Shown: piece after piece, positions 1-14,581 of the stretch
Layout of the letters: each line of letters opens with the position of its first letter
Numbering within the stretch: the stretch's first letter is position 1
NCBI GenBank assembly: GCA_024803745.1
Contig: JANJXV010001712.1
Coordinates: 1-64,000, forward strand
DNA: 64,000 bases
Direction: 5' to 3'
From: Megascapheus bottae
Lineage: Eukaryota; Chordata; Mammalia; Rodentia; Geomyidae
Position numbers and translations under genes: made by a program
Notes under the pieces: generated by a model
Databases searched by the model: none
What the model was told of the DNA's origin: nothing
Seen by the model: the letters and a program-made list of their open reading frames with translations, nothing else

Positions 1-1126
1 GACTTCACCCACCTCCATTCTATGAGGTCACACACCCACATTCTCCGACTTCACACCCTTCCAATTTGACTTCACACACCTCCATTCTATGACTTCACAA
101 ACCTCCCTTTGGTGACCTCACAATCCTCCATTCTATGACTTCACACATCTGCATTCTATGACTTCACACACCTCAATTCTGACTCACACAGCTCCATTCT
201 GTGACTTCACAAAACTCCATTCTATGATTTCACACATCTTCATACTATGACTTCACACACCTCCATCTATGACTTCACACACCTCCATTCTGAGTTCACA
301 CACCTCCATTCTGTGACTTCACACACCTCCATTCTGACTTCACACTTCCATTGTATGACTTCACTCACTTCCATTCTGTGACTTCACACACCTCCATTCT
401 ATGACTTCACACACTTCCATTCTATGACTTCACACACCTCCATTCTATGACTTCACACACCTCCATTCTATGACTTCACACACCTGCATTTTGACTTCAC
501 ACACCTCCATTCTATGACTTCAGACACCTCCATTCTATGACTTCATACACCAACATTCTAGGACTTCACACACCTCCAGTCTATGACTTCACAAATCTCC
601 ATTCTGACTTCACACTCCTCCATTCTATGACTTCACACACCAACATTCTATGACTTCACACATCTCCTTTTTGTAACTTCACACACTTCCACTGTTTGAC
701 TTCACAAACCTCCATTCCATGACTTCACACACCTCAATTCCATGAGTTCACACACCGCCATTTTTTACTTCACACACCTCCATTTTGACTTCACACACCT
801 ACATTCTGTGACTTCACACACCTCCATTTGTGACTTCACACACCTCCATTTTGACATCACACACCTCCATTCTGTGACTTCACACACCTTCATTCTATGA
901 CTTCACACACTTCCTTTCTATTACTTCACACACTTCCATTCTGTGACTTCACACACCTCCTTTCTGAGTTCACACACCTCCATTGTTTGACTTCACACAC
1001 CTCCAATATATGACCTCAAACACCTCAGTTCTCTGACTTCACACACTTTCATTCTATGACTTTATACCCGTCCATTGTGTGACTTCACAAACCTCCATTC
1101 TATGACTTCATACACCTCCATTCTAT
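1..1126 (+). repeat. HOR-I subunit A
   Basis: Within each 2929-bp unit the landmark occurs twice: CCAATTTGAC at 61 and CCAATTTCAC at 1187, 1126 bp apart. The surrounding monomers match as well (GACTTCACCCACC, CACAAACCTCCCTT, CACAATCCTCC, CACATCTGCATTC, TCTGACTCACACAGC). Subunit A therefore appears to be a diverged paralogue of the start of subunit B, and HOR-I an old dimer that was later amplified as a whole. Confidence 0.75.
180..186. promoter_or_regulatory. AP-1/TRE-type heptamer TGACTCA (example)
   Basis: TGACTCA is the consensus AP-1 element. It arises where a monomer lost two bases (TCTGACTCACACAGC in place of TCTGACTTCACACA). In HOR-I it occurs at 180 and 1306 and again in each later copy (3109, 6038 and so on). 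The same monomer, ending CACAAC, recurs in HOR-II and HOR-III. It is a match to a motif, not evidence of binding. Confidence 0.45.
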
Positions 1127-2929
1127 GACTTCACCCACCTCCATTCTATGACTTCACACACCTCCATTCTCTGACTTCACACCCCTCCAATTTCACTTCA
1201 CATACCTCCATTCTATGACTTCACAAACCTCCCTTCGGTGACTTCACAATCCTCCATTCTATGACTTCACACATCTGCATTCTATGACTTCACACACCTC
1301 AATTCTGACTCACACAGCTCCATTCTGTGACTTCACAAAACTCCATTCTATGATTTCACACATCTCCATACTATGACTTCACACACCTCCATTCTATGAC
1401 TTCACAAACCTCCATTCTATAACTTTACACACCTCCATTCTATGACTTCACACACCTCCAATCTGAATTCACACACCTCCATTCTGTGACTTCACACACC
1501 TCCATTCCATGAATTTACACACTTCCATTTTGACTTCACACACCTCCATTGTATGACTTCACACAGCTCCATTCTGACTTCACACACTTCAATTATATGG
1601 CTTTACACACCTCTATTCTGACTTCACACACCTCCATTCTATGACTTCACAAACCTCCCTTCTCTGACTTCACACACCTCCACTCTGTGACTTCACACAT
1701 CTCCACTCTGTGAATTTACACACCTCCATTCTGCGAATTCACACACCTCCATTCTGTGATTTCACACACCTCCATTCTATGACTTCACACACCTCCATTC
1801 TTTGACTTCACACACCTCCATTCTATGACTTCACACACCTCCATTGTGACTTCACACACCTCCATTCTGTGACTTCACACACCTCACTTCCGTGTCTTCA
1901 TACACCTCCATTGTATGACTTCACACACCTTCATTCTATGACATCACACACCTCCATTCTATGACTTCACACACTTCCATTCTATGACTTCCCACACCTC
2001 CATTCTATGACTTCACACACCTCCATTCTATGACTTCACACACCTGCATTCGGAATTCACACACCTCCATTCTATGACTTCATACACCTCCATTCTATGA
2101 CTTCATACACCAACATTCTATGACTTCACACACCTCCATTCTATGACTTCACAAATCTCCATTCTGACTTTACACTCCTCCATTCTATGACTTCACACAT
2201 CTCCTTTCTGAAACTTCACACACTTCCAATGATTGACTTCACAAACCTCCATTCCATGACTTCACACACCTCCATCTATGAGTTAACACACCTCCATTCT
2301 TTGACTTAACACACCTCCATTTTGACTTCACACACCTACATTTTGTGACTTCACACACCTCCATTTGTGACTTCACACACCACCATTTTGACTTCACACA
2401 CCTCCATTCTGTGACTTCACACACCTCCATTCTGTGACTTCACACACCTCCATTTTGACTTCACACAGTTCCATTCTGTGATATCACACACCTCCATTCT
2501 GTGACTTCACACACCACCATTGTTTGACATCACACATCTCCATTCTTTGACTTCGCACACCTCCATTCCACGACTTCACACATGTCCATTCTATGAGTTC
2601 ACACACATCCATTCTATGAGTTCCCACACCACAATTTTGTCTTCACACACTTCCATTCTATGACTTCACACACCTTCATTCTTAATTCAGAAACATCCAT
2701 TCTAAGACTTCACACACCTCCACTCTATGACTTCGCAAACCTCAATTCTGTGGCTTCACGCACCTCCATTCTGATTTCACACAACTCCATTCGGTCACTT
2801 CACACACCTCCAATCTGATTTCACACACCTCCATTCTATGACTTCACACACTTCCATTCTATTACCTCACACACTTCCATTCAGTGACTTCACACACCTC
2901 CTTTCTGAGTTCACACACCTCCATTTTTT
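1127..2929 (+). repeat. HOR-I subunit B
   Basis: Starts at the second GACTTCACCCACCTCC (1127) and runs to the next unit. Its distal part also matches A: the CCTGCATT, CATACACCAACATTC, CACAAATCTCC and CACACATCTCCTTT monomers lie near 483-660 in A and near 2043-2215 in B, an offset of about 1560 rather than 1126. B therefore carries about 430 bp more than A between these points. The edges are approximate. Confidence 0.7.
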
Positions 2930-5858
2930 GACTTCACCCACCTCCATTCTATGAGTTCACACACCTACATTCTCCGACTTCACACCCTTCCAATTTGTCT
3001 TCACATACCTCCATTCTATGACTTCACAAACCTCCCTTTGGTGACCTCACAATCCTCCATTCTATGACTTCACACATCTGCATTCTATGACTTCACACAC
3101 CTCAATTCTGACTCACACAGCTCCATTCTGTGACTTCACAAAACTCCATTCTATGATTTCACACATCTTCATACTATGACTTCACACACCTCCATCTATG
3201 ACTTCACACACCTCCATTCTGAGTTCACACACCTCCATTCTGTGACTTCACACACCTCCATTCTGACTTCACACTTCCATTGTATGACTTCACTCACTTC
3301 CATTCTGTGACTTCACACACCTCCATTCTATGACTTCACACACTTCCATTCTATGACTTCACACACCTCCATTCTATGACTTCACACACCTCCATTCTAT
3401 GACTTCACACACCTGCATTTTGACTTCACACACCTCCATTCTATGACTTCATACACCTCCATTCTATGACTTCATACACCAACATTCTAGGACTTCACAC
3501 ACCTCCAGTCTATGACTTCACAAATCTCCATTCTGACTTCACACTCCTCCATTCTATGACTTCACACACCAACATTCTATGACTTCACACATCTCCTTTT
3601 TGTAACTTCACACACTTCCACTGTTTGACTTCACAAACCTCCATTCCATGACTTCACACACCTCAATTCCATGAGTTCACACACCGCCATTTTTTACTTC
3701 ACACACCTCCATTTTGACTTCACACACCTACATTCTGTGACTTCACACACCTCCATTTGTGACTTCACACACCTCCATTTTGACATCACACACCTCCATT
3801 CTGTGACTTCACACACCTTCATTCTATGACTTCACACACTTCCTTTCTATTACTTCACACACTTCCATTCTGTGACTTCACACACCTCCTTTCTGAGTTC
3901 ACACACCTCCATTGTTTGACTTCACACACCTCCAATATATGACCTCAAACACCTCAGTTCTCTGACTTCACACACTTTCATTCTATGACTTTATACCCGT
4001 CCATTGTGTGACTTCACAAACCTCCATTCTATGACTTCATACACCTCCATTCTATGACTTCACCCACCTCCATTCTATGACTTCACACACCTCCATTCTC
4101 TGACTTCACACCCCTCCAATTTCACTTCACATACCTCCATTCTATGACTTCACAAACCTCCCTTCGGTGACTTCACAATCCTCCATTCTATGACTTCACA
4201 CATCTGCATTCTATGACTTCACACACCTCAATTCTGACTCACACAGCTCCATTCTGTGACTTCACAAAACTCCATTCTATGATTTCACACATCTCCATAC
4301 TATGACTTCACACACCTCCATTCTATGACTTCACAAACCTCCATTCTATAACTTTACACACCTCCATTCTATGACTTCACACACCTCCAATCTGAATTCA
4401 CACACCTCCATTCTGTGACTTCACACACCTCCATTCCATGAATTTACACACTTCCATTTTGACTTCACACACCTCCATTGTATGACTTCACACAGCTCCA
4501 TTCTGACTTCACACACTTCAATTATATGGCTTTACACACCTCTATTCTGACTTCACACACCTCCATTCTATGACTTCTCAAACCTCCCTTCTATGACTTC
4601 ACACACCTCCACTCTGTGACTTCACACATCTCCACTCTGTGAATTTACACACCTCCATTCTGCGAATTCACACACCTCCATTCTGTGATTTCACACACCT
4701 CCATTGTATGACTTCACACACCTCCATTCTTTGACTTCACACACCTCCATTCTATGACTTCACACACCTCCATTGTGACTTCACACACCTCCATTCTGTG
4801 ACTTCACACACCTCACTTCCGTGTCTTCATACACCTCCATTGTATGACTTCACACACCTTCATTCTATGACATCACACACCTCCATTCTATGACTTCACA
4901 CACTTCCATTCTATGACTTCCCACACCTCCATTCTATGACTTCACACACCTCCATTCTATGACTTCACACACCTGCATTCGGAATTCACACACCTCCATT
5001 CTATGACTTCATACACCTCCATTCTATGACTTCATACACCAACATTCTATGACTTCACACACCTCCATTCTATGACTTCACAAATCTCCATTCTGACTTT
5101 ACACTCCTCCATTCTATGACTTCACACATCTCCTTTCTGAAACTTCACACACTTCCAATGATTGACTTCACAAACCTCCATTCCATGACTTCACACACCT
5201 CCATCTATGAGTTAACACACCTCCATTCTTTGACTTCACACACCTCCATTTTGACTTCACACACCTACATTTTGTGACTTCACACACCTCCATTTGTGAC
5301 TTCACACACCACCATTTTGACTTCACACACCTCCATTCTGTGACTTCACACACCTCCATTCTGTGACTTCACACACCTCCATTTTGACTTCACACAGTTC
5401 CATTCTGTGATATCACACACCTCCATTCTGTGACTTCACACACCACCATTGTTTGACATCACACATCTCCATTCTTTGACTTCGCACACCTCCATTCCAC
5501 GACTTCACACATGTCCATTCTATGAGTTCACACACATCCATTCTATGAGTTCCCACACCACAATTTTGTCTTCACACACCTCCATTCTATGACTTCACAC
5601 ACCTTCATTCTTAATTCAGAAACATCCATTCTAAGACTTCACACACCTCCACTCTATGACTTCGCAAACCTCAATTCTGTGGCTTCACGCACCTCCATTC
5701 TGAGTTCACACAACTCCATTCGGTCACTTCACACACCTCCAATCTGATTTCACACACCTCCATTCTATGACTTCACACACTTCCATTCTATTACCTCACA
5801 CACTTCCATTCAGTGACTTCACACACCTCCTTTCTGAGTTCACACACCTCCATTTTTT
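2930..5858 (+). repeat. HOR-I copy 2 (2929 bp)
   Basis: Colinear with copy 1 over its full length, with the same order of variant monomers. Examples are CACCAACATTCTAGG, CACCGCCATTTTTTAC, ATATATGACCTCAAAC and TTATACCCGTCC, all at +2929. The few differences are substitutions, for example CTTCTCAAACC near 4573 where copy 1 has CTTCACAAACC. Confidence 0.93.
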
Positions 5859-8787
5859 GACTTCACCCACCTCCATTCTATGAGTTCACACACCTACATT
5901 CTCCGACTTCACACCCTTCCAATTTGTCTTCACATACCTCCATTCTATGACTTCACAAACCTCCCTTTGGTGACCTCACAATCCTCCATTCTATGACTTC
6001 ACACATCTGCATTCTATGACTTCACACACCTCAATTCTGACTCACACAGCTCCATTCTGTGACTTCACAAAACTCCATTCTATGATTTCACACATCTTCA
6101 TGCTATGACTTCACACACCTCCATCTATGACTTCACACACCTCCATTCTGAGTTCACACACCTCCATTCTGTGACTTCACACACCTCCATTCTGACTTCA
6201 CACTTCCATTGTATGACTTCACTCACTTCCATTCTGTGACTTCACACACCTCCATTCTATGACTTCACACACTTCCATTCTATGACTTCACACACCTCCA
6301 TTCTATGACTTCACACACCTCCATTCTATGACTTCACACACCTGCATTTTGACTTCACACACCTCCATTCTATGACTTCATACACCTCCATTCTATGACT
6401 TCATACACCAACATTCTAGGACTTCACACACCTCCAGTCTATGACTTCACAAATCTCCATTCTGACTTCACACTCCTCCATTCTATGACTTCACACACCA
6501 ACATTCTATGACTTCACACATCTCCTTTTTGTAACTTCACACACTTCCACTGTTTGACTTCACAAACCTCCATTCCATGACTTCACACACCTCAATTCCA
6601 TGAGTTCACACACCGCCATTTTTTACTTCACACACCTCCATTTTGACTTCACACACCTACATTCTGTGACTTCACACACCTCCATTTGTGACTTCACACA
6701 CCTCCATTTTGACATCACACACCTCCATTCTGTGACTTCACACACCTTCATTCTATGACTTCACACACTTCCTTTCTATTACTTCACACACTTCCATTCT
6801 GTGACTTCACACACCTCCTTTCTGAGTTCACACACCTCCATTGTTTGACTTCACACACCTCCAATATATGACCTCAAACACCTCAGTTCTCTGACTTCAC
6901 ACACTTTCATTCTATGACTTTATACCCGTCCATTGTGTGACTTCACAAACCTCCATTCTATGACTTCATACACCTCCATTCTATGACTTCACCCACCTCC
7001 ATTCTATGACTTCACACACCTCCATTCTCTGACTTCACACCCCTCCAATTTCACTTCACATACCTCCATTCTATGACTTCACAAACCTCCCTTCGGTGAC
7101 TTCACAATCCTCCATTCTATGACTTCACACATCTGCATTCTATGACTTCACACACCTCAATTCTGACTCACACAGCTCCATTCTGTGACTTCACAAAACT
7201 CCATTCTATGATTTCACACATCTCCATACTATGACTTCACACACCTCCATTCTATGACTTCACAAACCTCCATTCTATAACTTTACACACCTCCATTCTA
7301 TGACTTCACACACCTCCAATCTGAATTCACACACCTCCATTCTGTGACTTCACACACCTCCATTCCATGAATTTACACACTTCCATTTTGACTTCACACA
7401 CCTCCATTGTATGACTTCACACAGCTCCATTCTGACTTCACACACTTCAATTATATGGCTTTACACACCTCTATTCTGACTTCACACACCTCCATTCTAT
7501 GACTTCACAAACCTCCCTTCTATGACTTCACACACCTCCACTCTGTGACTTCACACATCTCCACTCTGTGAATTTACACACCTCCATTCTGCGAATTCAC
7601 ACACCTCCATTCTGTGATTTCACACACCTCCATTCTATGACTTCACACACCTCCATTCTTTGACTTCACACACCTCCATTCTATGACTTCACACACCTCC
7701 ATTGTGACTTCACACACCTCCATTCTGTGACTTCACACACCTCACTTCCGTGTCTTCATACACCTCCATTGTATGACTTCACACACCTTCATTCTATGAC
7801 ATCACACACCTCCATTCTATGACTTCACACACTTCCATTCTATGACTTCCCACACCTCCATTCTATGACTTCACACACCTCCATTCTATGACTTCACACA
7901 CCTGCATTCGGAATTCACACACCTCCATTCTATGACTTCATACACCTCCATTCTATGACTTCATACACCAACATTCTATGACTTCACACACCTCCATTCT
8001 ATGACTTCACAAATCTCCATTCTGACTTTACACTCCTCCATTCTATGACTTCACACATCTCCTTTCTGAAACTTCACACACTTCCAATGATTGACTTCAC
8101 AAACCTCCATTCCATGACTTCACACACCTCCATCTATGAGTTAACACACCTCCATTCTTTGACTTCACACACCTCCATTTTGACTTCACACACCTACATT
8201 TTGTGACTTCACACACCTCCATTTGTGACTTCACACACCACCATTTTGACTTCACACACCTCCATTCTGTGACTTCACACACCTCCATTCTGTGACTTCA
8301 CACACCTCCATTTTGACTTCACACAGTTCCATTCTGTGATATCACACACCTCCATTCTGTGACTTCACACACCACCATTGTTTGACATCACACATCTCCA
8401 TTCTTTGACTTCGCACACCTCCATTCCACGACTTCACACATGTCCATTCTATGAGTTCACACACATCCATTCTATGAGTTCCCACACCACAATTTTGTCT
8501 TCACACACCTCCATTCTATGACTTCACACACCTTCATTCTTAATTCAGAAACATCCATTCTAAGACTTCACACACCTCCACTCTATGACTTCGCAAACCT
8601 CAATTCTGTGGCTTCACGCACCTCCATTCTGATTTCACACAACTCCATTCGGTCACTTCACACACCTCCAATCTGATTTCACACACCTCCATTCTATGAC
8701 TTCACACACTTCCATTCTATTACCTCACACACTTCCATTCAGTGACTTCACACACCTCCTTTCTGAGTTCACACACCTCCATTTTTT
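5859..8787 (+). repeat. HOR-I copy 3 (2929 bp)
   Basis: Same length and variant-monomer order as copies 1 and 2. A private change is CTTCATGCTATG near 6100 where the neighbours have CTTCATACTATG. Such private single-base changes help phase individual copies. Confidence 0.93.
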
Positions 8788-11650
8788 GACTTCACCCACC
8801 TCCATTCTATGAGTTCACACACCTACATTCTCCGACTTCACACCCTTCCAATTTGTCTTCACATACCTCCATTCTATGACTTCACAAACCTCCCTTTGGT
8901 GACCTCACAATCCTCCATTCTATGACTTCACACATCTGCATTCTATGACTTCACACACCTCAATTCTGACTCACACAGCTCCATTCTGTGACTTCACAAA
9001 ACTCCATTCTATGATTTCACACATCTTCATACTATGACTTCACACACCTCCATCTATGACTTCACACACCTCCATTCTGAGTTCACACACCTCCATTCTG
9101 TGACTTCACACACCTCCATTCTGACTTCACACTTCCATTGTATGACTTCACTCACTTCCATTCTGTGACTTCACACACCTCCATTCTATGACTTCACACA
9201 CTTCCATTCTATGACTTCACACACCTCCATTCTATGACTTCACACACCTCCATTCTATGACTTCACACACCTGCATTTTGACTTCACACACCTCCATTCT
9301 ATGACTTCATACACCTCCATTCTATGACTTCATACACCAACATTCTAGGACTTCACACACCTCCAGTCTATGACTTCACAAATCTCCATTCTGACTTCAC
9401 ACTCCTCCATTCTATGACTTCACACACCAACATTCTATGACTTCACACATCTCCTTTTTGTAACTTCACACACTTCCACTGTTTGACTTCACAAACCTCC
9501 ATTCCATGACTTCACACACCTCAATTCCATGAGTTCACACACCGCCATTTTTTACTTCACACACCTCCATTTTGACTTCACACACCTACATTCTGTGACT
9601 TCACACACCTCCATTTGTGACTTCACACACCTCCATTTTGACATCACACACCTCCATTCTGTGACTTCACACACCTTCATTCTATGACTTCACACACTTC
9701 CTTTCTATTACTTCACACACTTCCATTCTGTGACTTCACACACCTCCTTTCTGAGTTCACACACCTCCATTGTTTGACTTCACACACCTCCAATATATGA
9801 CCTCAAACACCTCAGTTCTCTGACTTCACACACTTTCATTCTATGACTTTATACCCGTCCATTGTGTGACTTCACAAACCTCCATTCTATGACTTCATAC
9901 ACCTCCATTCTATGACTTCACCCACCTCCATTCTATGACTTCACACACCTCCATTCTCTGACTTCACACCCCTCCAATTTCACTTCACATACCTCCATTC
10001 TATGACTTCACAAACCTCCCTTCGGTGACTTCACAATCCTCCATTCTATGACTTCACACATCTGCATTCTATGACTTCACAAACCTCAATTCTGACTCAC
10101 ACAGCTCCATTCTGTGACTTCACAAAACTCCATTCTATGATTTCACACATCTCCATACTATGACTTCACACACCTCCATTCTATGACTTCACAAACCTCC
10201 ATTCTATAACTTTACACACCTCCATTCTATGACTTCACACACCTCCAATCTGAATTCACACACCTCCATTCTGTGACTTCACACACCTCCATTCCATGAA
10301 TTTACACACTTCCATTTTGACTTCACACACCTCCATTGTATGACTTCACACAGCTCCATTCTGACTTCACACACTTCAATTATATGGCTTTACACACCTC
10401 TATTCTGACTTCACACACCTCCATTCTATGACTTCACAAACCTCCCTTCTATGACTTCACACACCTCCACTCTGTGACTTCACACATCTCCACTCTGTGA
10501 ATTTACACACCTCCATTCTGCGAATTCACACACCTCCATTCTGTGATTTCACACACCTCCATTCTATGACTTCACACACCTCCATTCTTTGACTTCACAC
10601 ACCTCCATTCTATGACTTCACACACCTCCATTGTGACTTCACACACCTCCATTCTGTGACTTCACACACCTCACTTCCGTGTCTTCATACACCTCCATTG
10701 TATGACTTCACACACCTTCATTCTATGACATCACACACCTCCATTCTATGACTTCACACACTTCCATTCTATGACTTCCCACACCTCCATTCTATGACTT
10801 CATACACCTCCATTCTATGACTTCATACACCAACATTCTATGACTTCACACACCTCCATTCTATGACTTCACAAATCTCCATTCTGACTTTACACTCCTC
10901 CATTCTATGACTTCACACATCTCCTTTCTGAAACTTCACACACTTCCAATGATTGACTTCACAAACCTCCATTCCATGACTTCACACACCTCCATTCTAT
11001 GAGTTAACACACCTCCATTCTTTGACTTCACACACCTCCATTTTGACTTCACACACCTACATTTTGTGACTTCACACACCTCCATTTGTGACTTCACACA
11101 CCACCATTTTGACTTCACACACCTCCATTCTGTGACTTCACACACCTCCATTCTGTGACTTCACACACCTCCATTTTGACTTCACACAGTTCCATTCTGT
11201 GATATCACACACCTCCATTCTGTGACTTCACACACCACCATTGTTTGACATCACACATCTCCATTCTTTGACTTCGCACACCTCCATTCCACGACTTCAT
11301 ACATGTCCATTCTATGAGTTCACACACATCCATTCTATGAGTTCCCACACCACAATTTTGTCTTCACACACCTCCATTCTATGACTTCACACACCTTCAT
11401 TCTTAATTCAGAAACATCCATTCTAAGACTTCACACACCTCCACTCTATGACTTCGCAAACCTCAATTCTGTGGCTTCACGCACCTCCATTCTGAGTTCA
11501 CACAACTCCATTCGGTCACTTCACACACCTCCAATCTGATTTCACACACCTCCATTCTATGACTTCACACACTTCCATTCTATTACCTCACACACTTCCA
11601 TTCAGTGACTTCACACACCTCCTTTCTGAGTTCACACACCTCCATTTTTT
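8788..11650 (+). repeat. HOR-I copy 4 (2863 bp, lacks three monomers)
   Basis: Colinear with copy 3 but 66 bp shorter. The loss lies around 10790-10801, where the monomers carrying CCTGCATTCGGAATTC and its two neighbours are missing. The sequence runs straight from CCCACACCTCCATTC to CATACACCTCC. A separate 1-bp gain restores CCATTCTATGAG near 10993, where copies 1-3 have CCATCTATGAG. Losing a whole number of monomers is what unequal exchange between paralogous monomers would give. Confidence 0.92.
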
Positions 11651-14581
11651 GACTTCACCCACCTCCATTCTATGAGTTCACACACCTACATTCTCCGACT
11701 TCACACCCTTCCAATTTGTCTTCACATACCTCCATTCTATGACTTCACAAACCTCCCTTTGGTGACCTCACAATCCTCCATTCTATGACTTCACACATCT
11801 GCATTCTATGACTTCACACACCTCAATTCTGACTCACACAGCTCCATTCTGTGACTTCACAAAACTCCATTCTATGATTTCACACATCTTCATACTATGA
11901 CTTCACACACCTCCATCTATGACTTCACACACCTCCATTCTGAGTTCACACACCTCCATTCTGTGACTTCACACACCTCCATTCTGACTTCACACTTCCA
12001 TTGTATGACTTCACTCACTTCCATTCTGTGACTTCACACACCTCCATTCTATGACTTCACACACTTCCATTCTATGACTTCACACACCTCCATTCTAAGA
12101 CTTCACACACCTCCATTCTATGACTTCACACACCTGCATTTTGACTTCACACACCTCCATTCTATGACTTCATACACCTCCATTCTATGACTTCATACAC
12201 CAACATTCTAGGACTTCACACACCTCCAGTCTATGACTTCACAAATCTCCATTCTGACTTCACACTCCTCCATTCTATGACTTCACACACCAACATTCTA
12301 TGACTTCACACATCTCCTTTTTGTAACTTCACACACTTCCACTGTTTGACTTCACAAACCTCCATTCCATGACTTCACACACCTCAATTCCATGAGTTCA
12401 CACACCGCCATTTTTTTACTTCACACACCTCCATTTTGACTTCACACACCTACATTCTGTGACTTCACACACCTCCATTTGTGACTTCACACACCTCCAT
12501 TTTGACATCACACACCTCCATTCTGTGACTTCACACACCTTCATTCTATGACTTCACACACTTCCTTTCTATTACTTCACACACTTCCATTCTGTGACTT
12601 CACACACCTCCTTTCTGAGTTCACACACCTCCATTGTTTGACTTCACACACCTCCAATATATGACCTCAAACACCTCAGTTCTCTGACTTCACACACTTT
12701 CATTCTATGACTTTATACCCGTCCATTGTGTGACTTCACAAACCTCCATTCTATGACTTCATACACCTCCATTCTATGACTTCACCCACCTCCATTCTAT
12801 GACTTCACACACCTCCATTCTCTGACTTCACACCCCTCCAATTTCACTTCACATACCTCCATTCTATGACTTCACGAACCTCCCTTCGGTGACTTCACAA
12901 TCCTCCATTCTATGACTTCACACATCTGCATTCTATGACTTCACACACCTCAATTCTGACTCACACAGCTCCATTCTGTGACTTCACAAAACTCCATTCT
13001 ATGATTTCACACATCTCCATACTATGACTTCACACACCTCCATTCTATGACTTCACAAACCTCCATTCTATAACTTTACACACCTCCATTCTATGACTTC
13101 ACACACCTCCAATCTGAATTCACACACCTCCATTCTGTGACTTCACACACCTCCATTCCATGAATTTACACACTTCCATTTTGACTTCACACACCTCCAT
13201 TGTATGACTTCACACAGCTCCATTCTGACTTCACACACTTCAATTATATGGCTTTACACACCTCTATTCTGACTTCACACACCTCCATTCTATGACTTCA
13301 CAAACCTCCCTTCTATGACTTCACACACCTCCACTCTGTGACTTCACACATCTCCACTCTGTGAATTTACACACCTCCATTCTGCGAATTCACACACCTC
13401 CATTCTGTGATTTCACACACCTCCATTCTATGACTTCACACACCTCCATTCTTTGACTTCACACACCTCCATTCTATGACTTCACACACCTCCATTGTGA
13501 CTTCACACACCTCCATTCTGTGACTTCACACACCTCACTTCCGTGTCTTCATACACCTCCATTGTATGACTTCACACACCTTCATTCTATGACATCACAC
13601 ACCTCCATTCTATGACTTCACACACTTCCATTCTATGACTTCCCACACCTCCATTCTATGACTTCACACACCTCCATTCTATGACTTCACACACCTGCAT
13701 TCGGAATTCACACACCTCCATTCTATGACTTCATACACCTCCATTCTATGACTTCATACACCAACATTCTATGACTTCACACACCTCCATTCTATGACTT
13801 CACAAATCTCCATTCTGACTTTACACTCCTCCATTCTATGACTTCACACATCTCCTTTCTGAAACTTCACACACTTCCAATGATTGACTTCACAAACCTC
13901 CATTCCATGACTTCACACACCTCCATTCTATGAGTTAACACACCTCCATTCTTTGACTTCACACACCTCCATTTTGACTTCACACACCTACATTTTGTGA
14001 CTTCACACACCTCCATTTGTGACTTCACACACCACCATTTTGACTTCACACACCTCCATTCTGTGACTTCACACACCTCCATTCTGTGACTTCACACACC
14101 TCCATTTTGACTTCACACAGTTCCATTCTGTGATATCACACACCTCCATTCTGTGACTTCACACACCACCATTGTTTGACATCACACATCTCCATTCTTT
14201 GACTTCGCACACCTCCATTCCACGACTTCACACATGTCCATTCTATGAGTTCACACACATCCATTCTATGAGTTCCCACACCACAATTTTGTCTTCACAC
14301 ACCTCCATTCTATGACTTCACACACCTTCATTCTTAATTCAGAAACATCCATTCTAAGACTTCACACACCTCCACACTATGACTTCGCAAACCTCAATTC
14401 TGTGGCTTCACGCACCTCCATTCTGAGTTCACACAACTCCATTCGGTCACTTCACACACCTCCAATCTGATTTCACACACCTCCATTCTATGACTTCACA
14501 CACTTCCATTCTATTACCTCACACACTTCCATTCAGTGACTTCACACACCTCCTTTCTGAGTTCACACACCTCCATTTTTT
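11651..14581 (+). repeat. HOR-I copy 5 (2931 bp)
   Basis: Full-length copy with the three monomers missing from copy 4 present again (CCTGCATTCGGAATTC near 13693). It is 2 bp longer than copies 1-3. One base comes from an extra T in the CACCGCCATTTTTTTAC run near 12410. The other comes from CCATTCTATGAG near 13922, a change shared with copy 4. The shared change puts copies 4 and 5 closer to each other than to copies 1-3 at this site. Confidence 0.92.

Larger units (their letters stand above)
1..2929 (+). repeat. HOR-I copy 1 (2929-bp higher-order repeat)
   Basis: The unit is phased on the segment starting GACTTCACCCACCTCC that precedes the CCCTTCCAATTTG landmark (CCAATTTG at 61). The same landmark returns at 2990, exactly 2929 bp later. 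Differences from copy 2 seen by eye are scattered single bases, for example GAGGTCAC against GAGTTCAC near position 26 and CTTCAGACACC against CTTCATACACC near 512. It holds about 130 monomers. It contains no gene. The start is arbitrary because the window begins inside the array. Confidence 0.93.

Noticed and set aside
2239..2430. Minus-strand reading frames of about 60-71 codons with repeated MEVCEV, WRCVKS motifs (2239, 5168, 8097, 10936, 13867, 16956, 20244, 18998, 35908)
   Set aside because: They are translations of the satellite monomer on the reverse strand. They recur at HOR spacing, shift frame when one base is lost (CCATCTATGAG against CCATTCTATGAG), and have no conserved start context or neighbours. 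The differing copies show no sign of coding constraint.
1..14581. Origin of replication or iteron array
   Set aside because: Direct repeats of 21-23 bp resemble iterons in length, but there is no replication gene, DnaA-type box or AT-rich unwinding region, and the scale (64 kb without any gene) does not fit a plasmid or phage.
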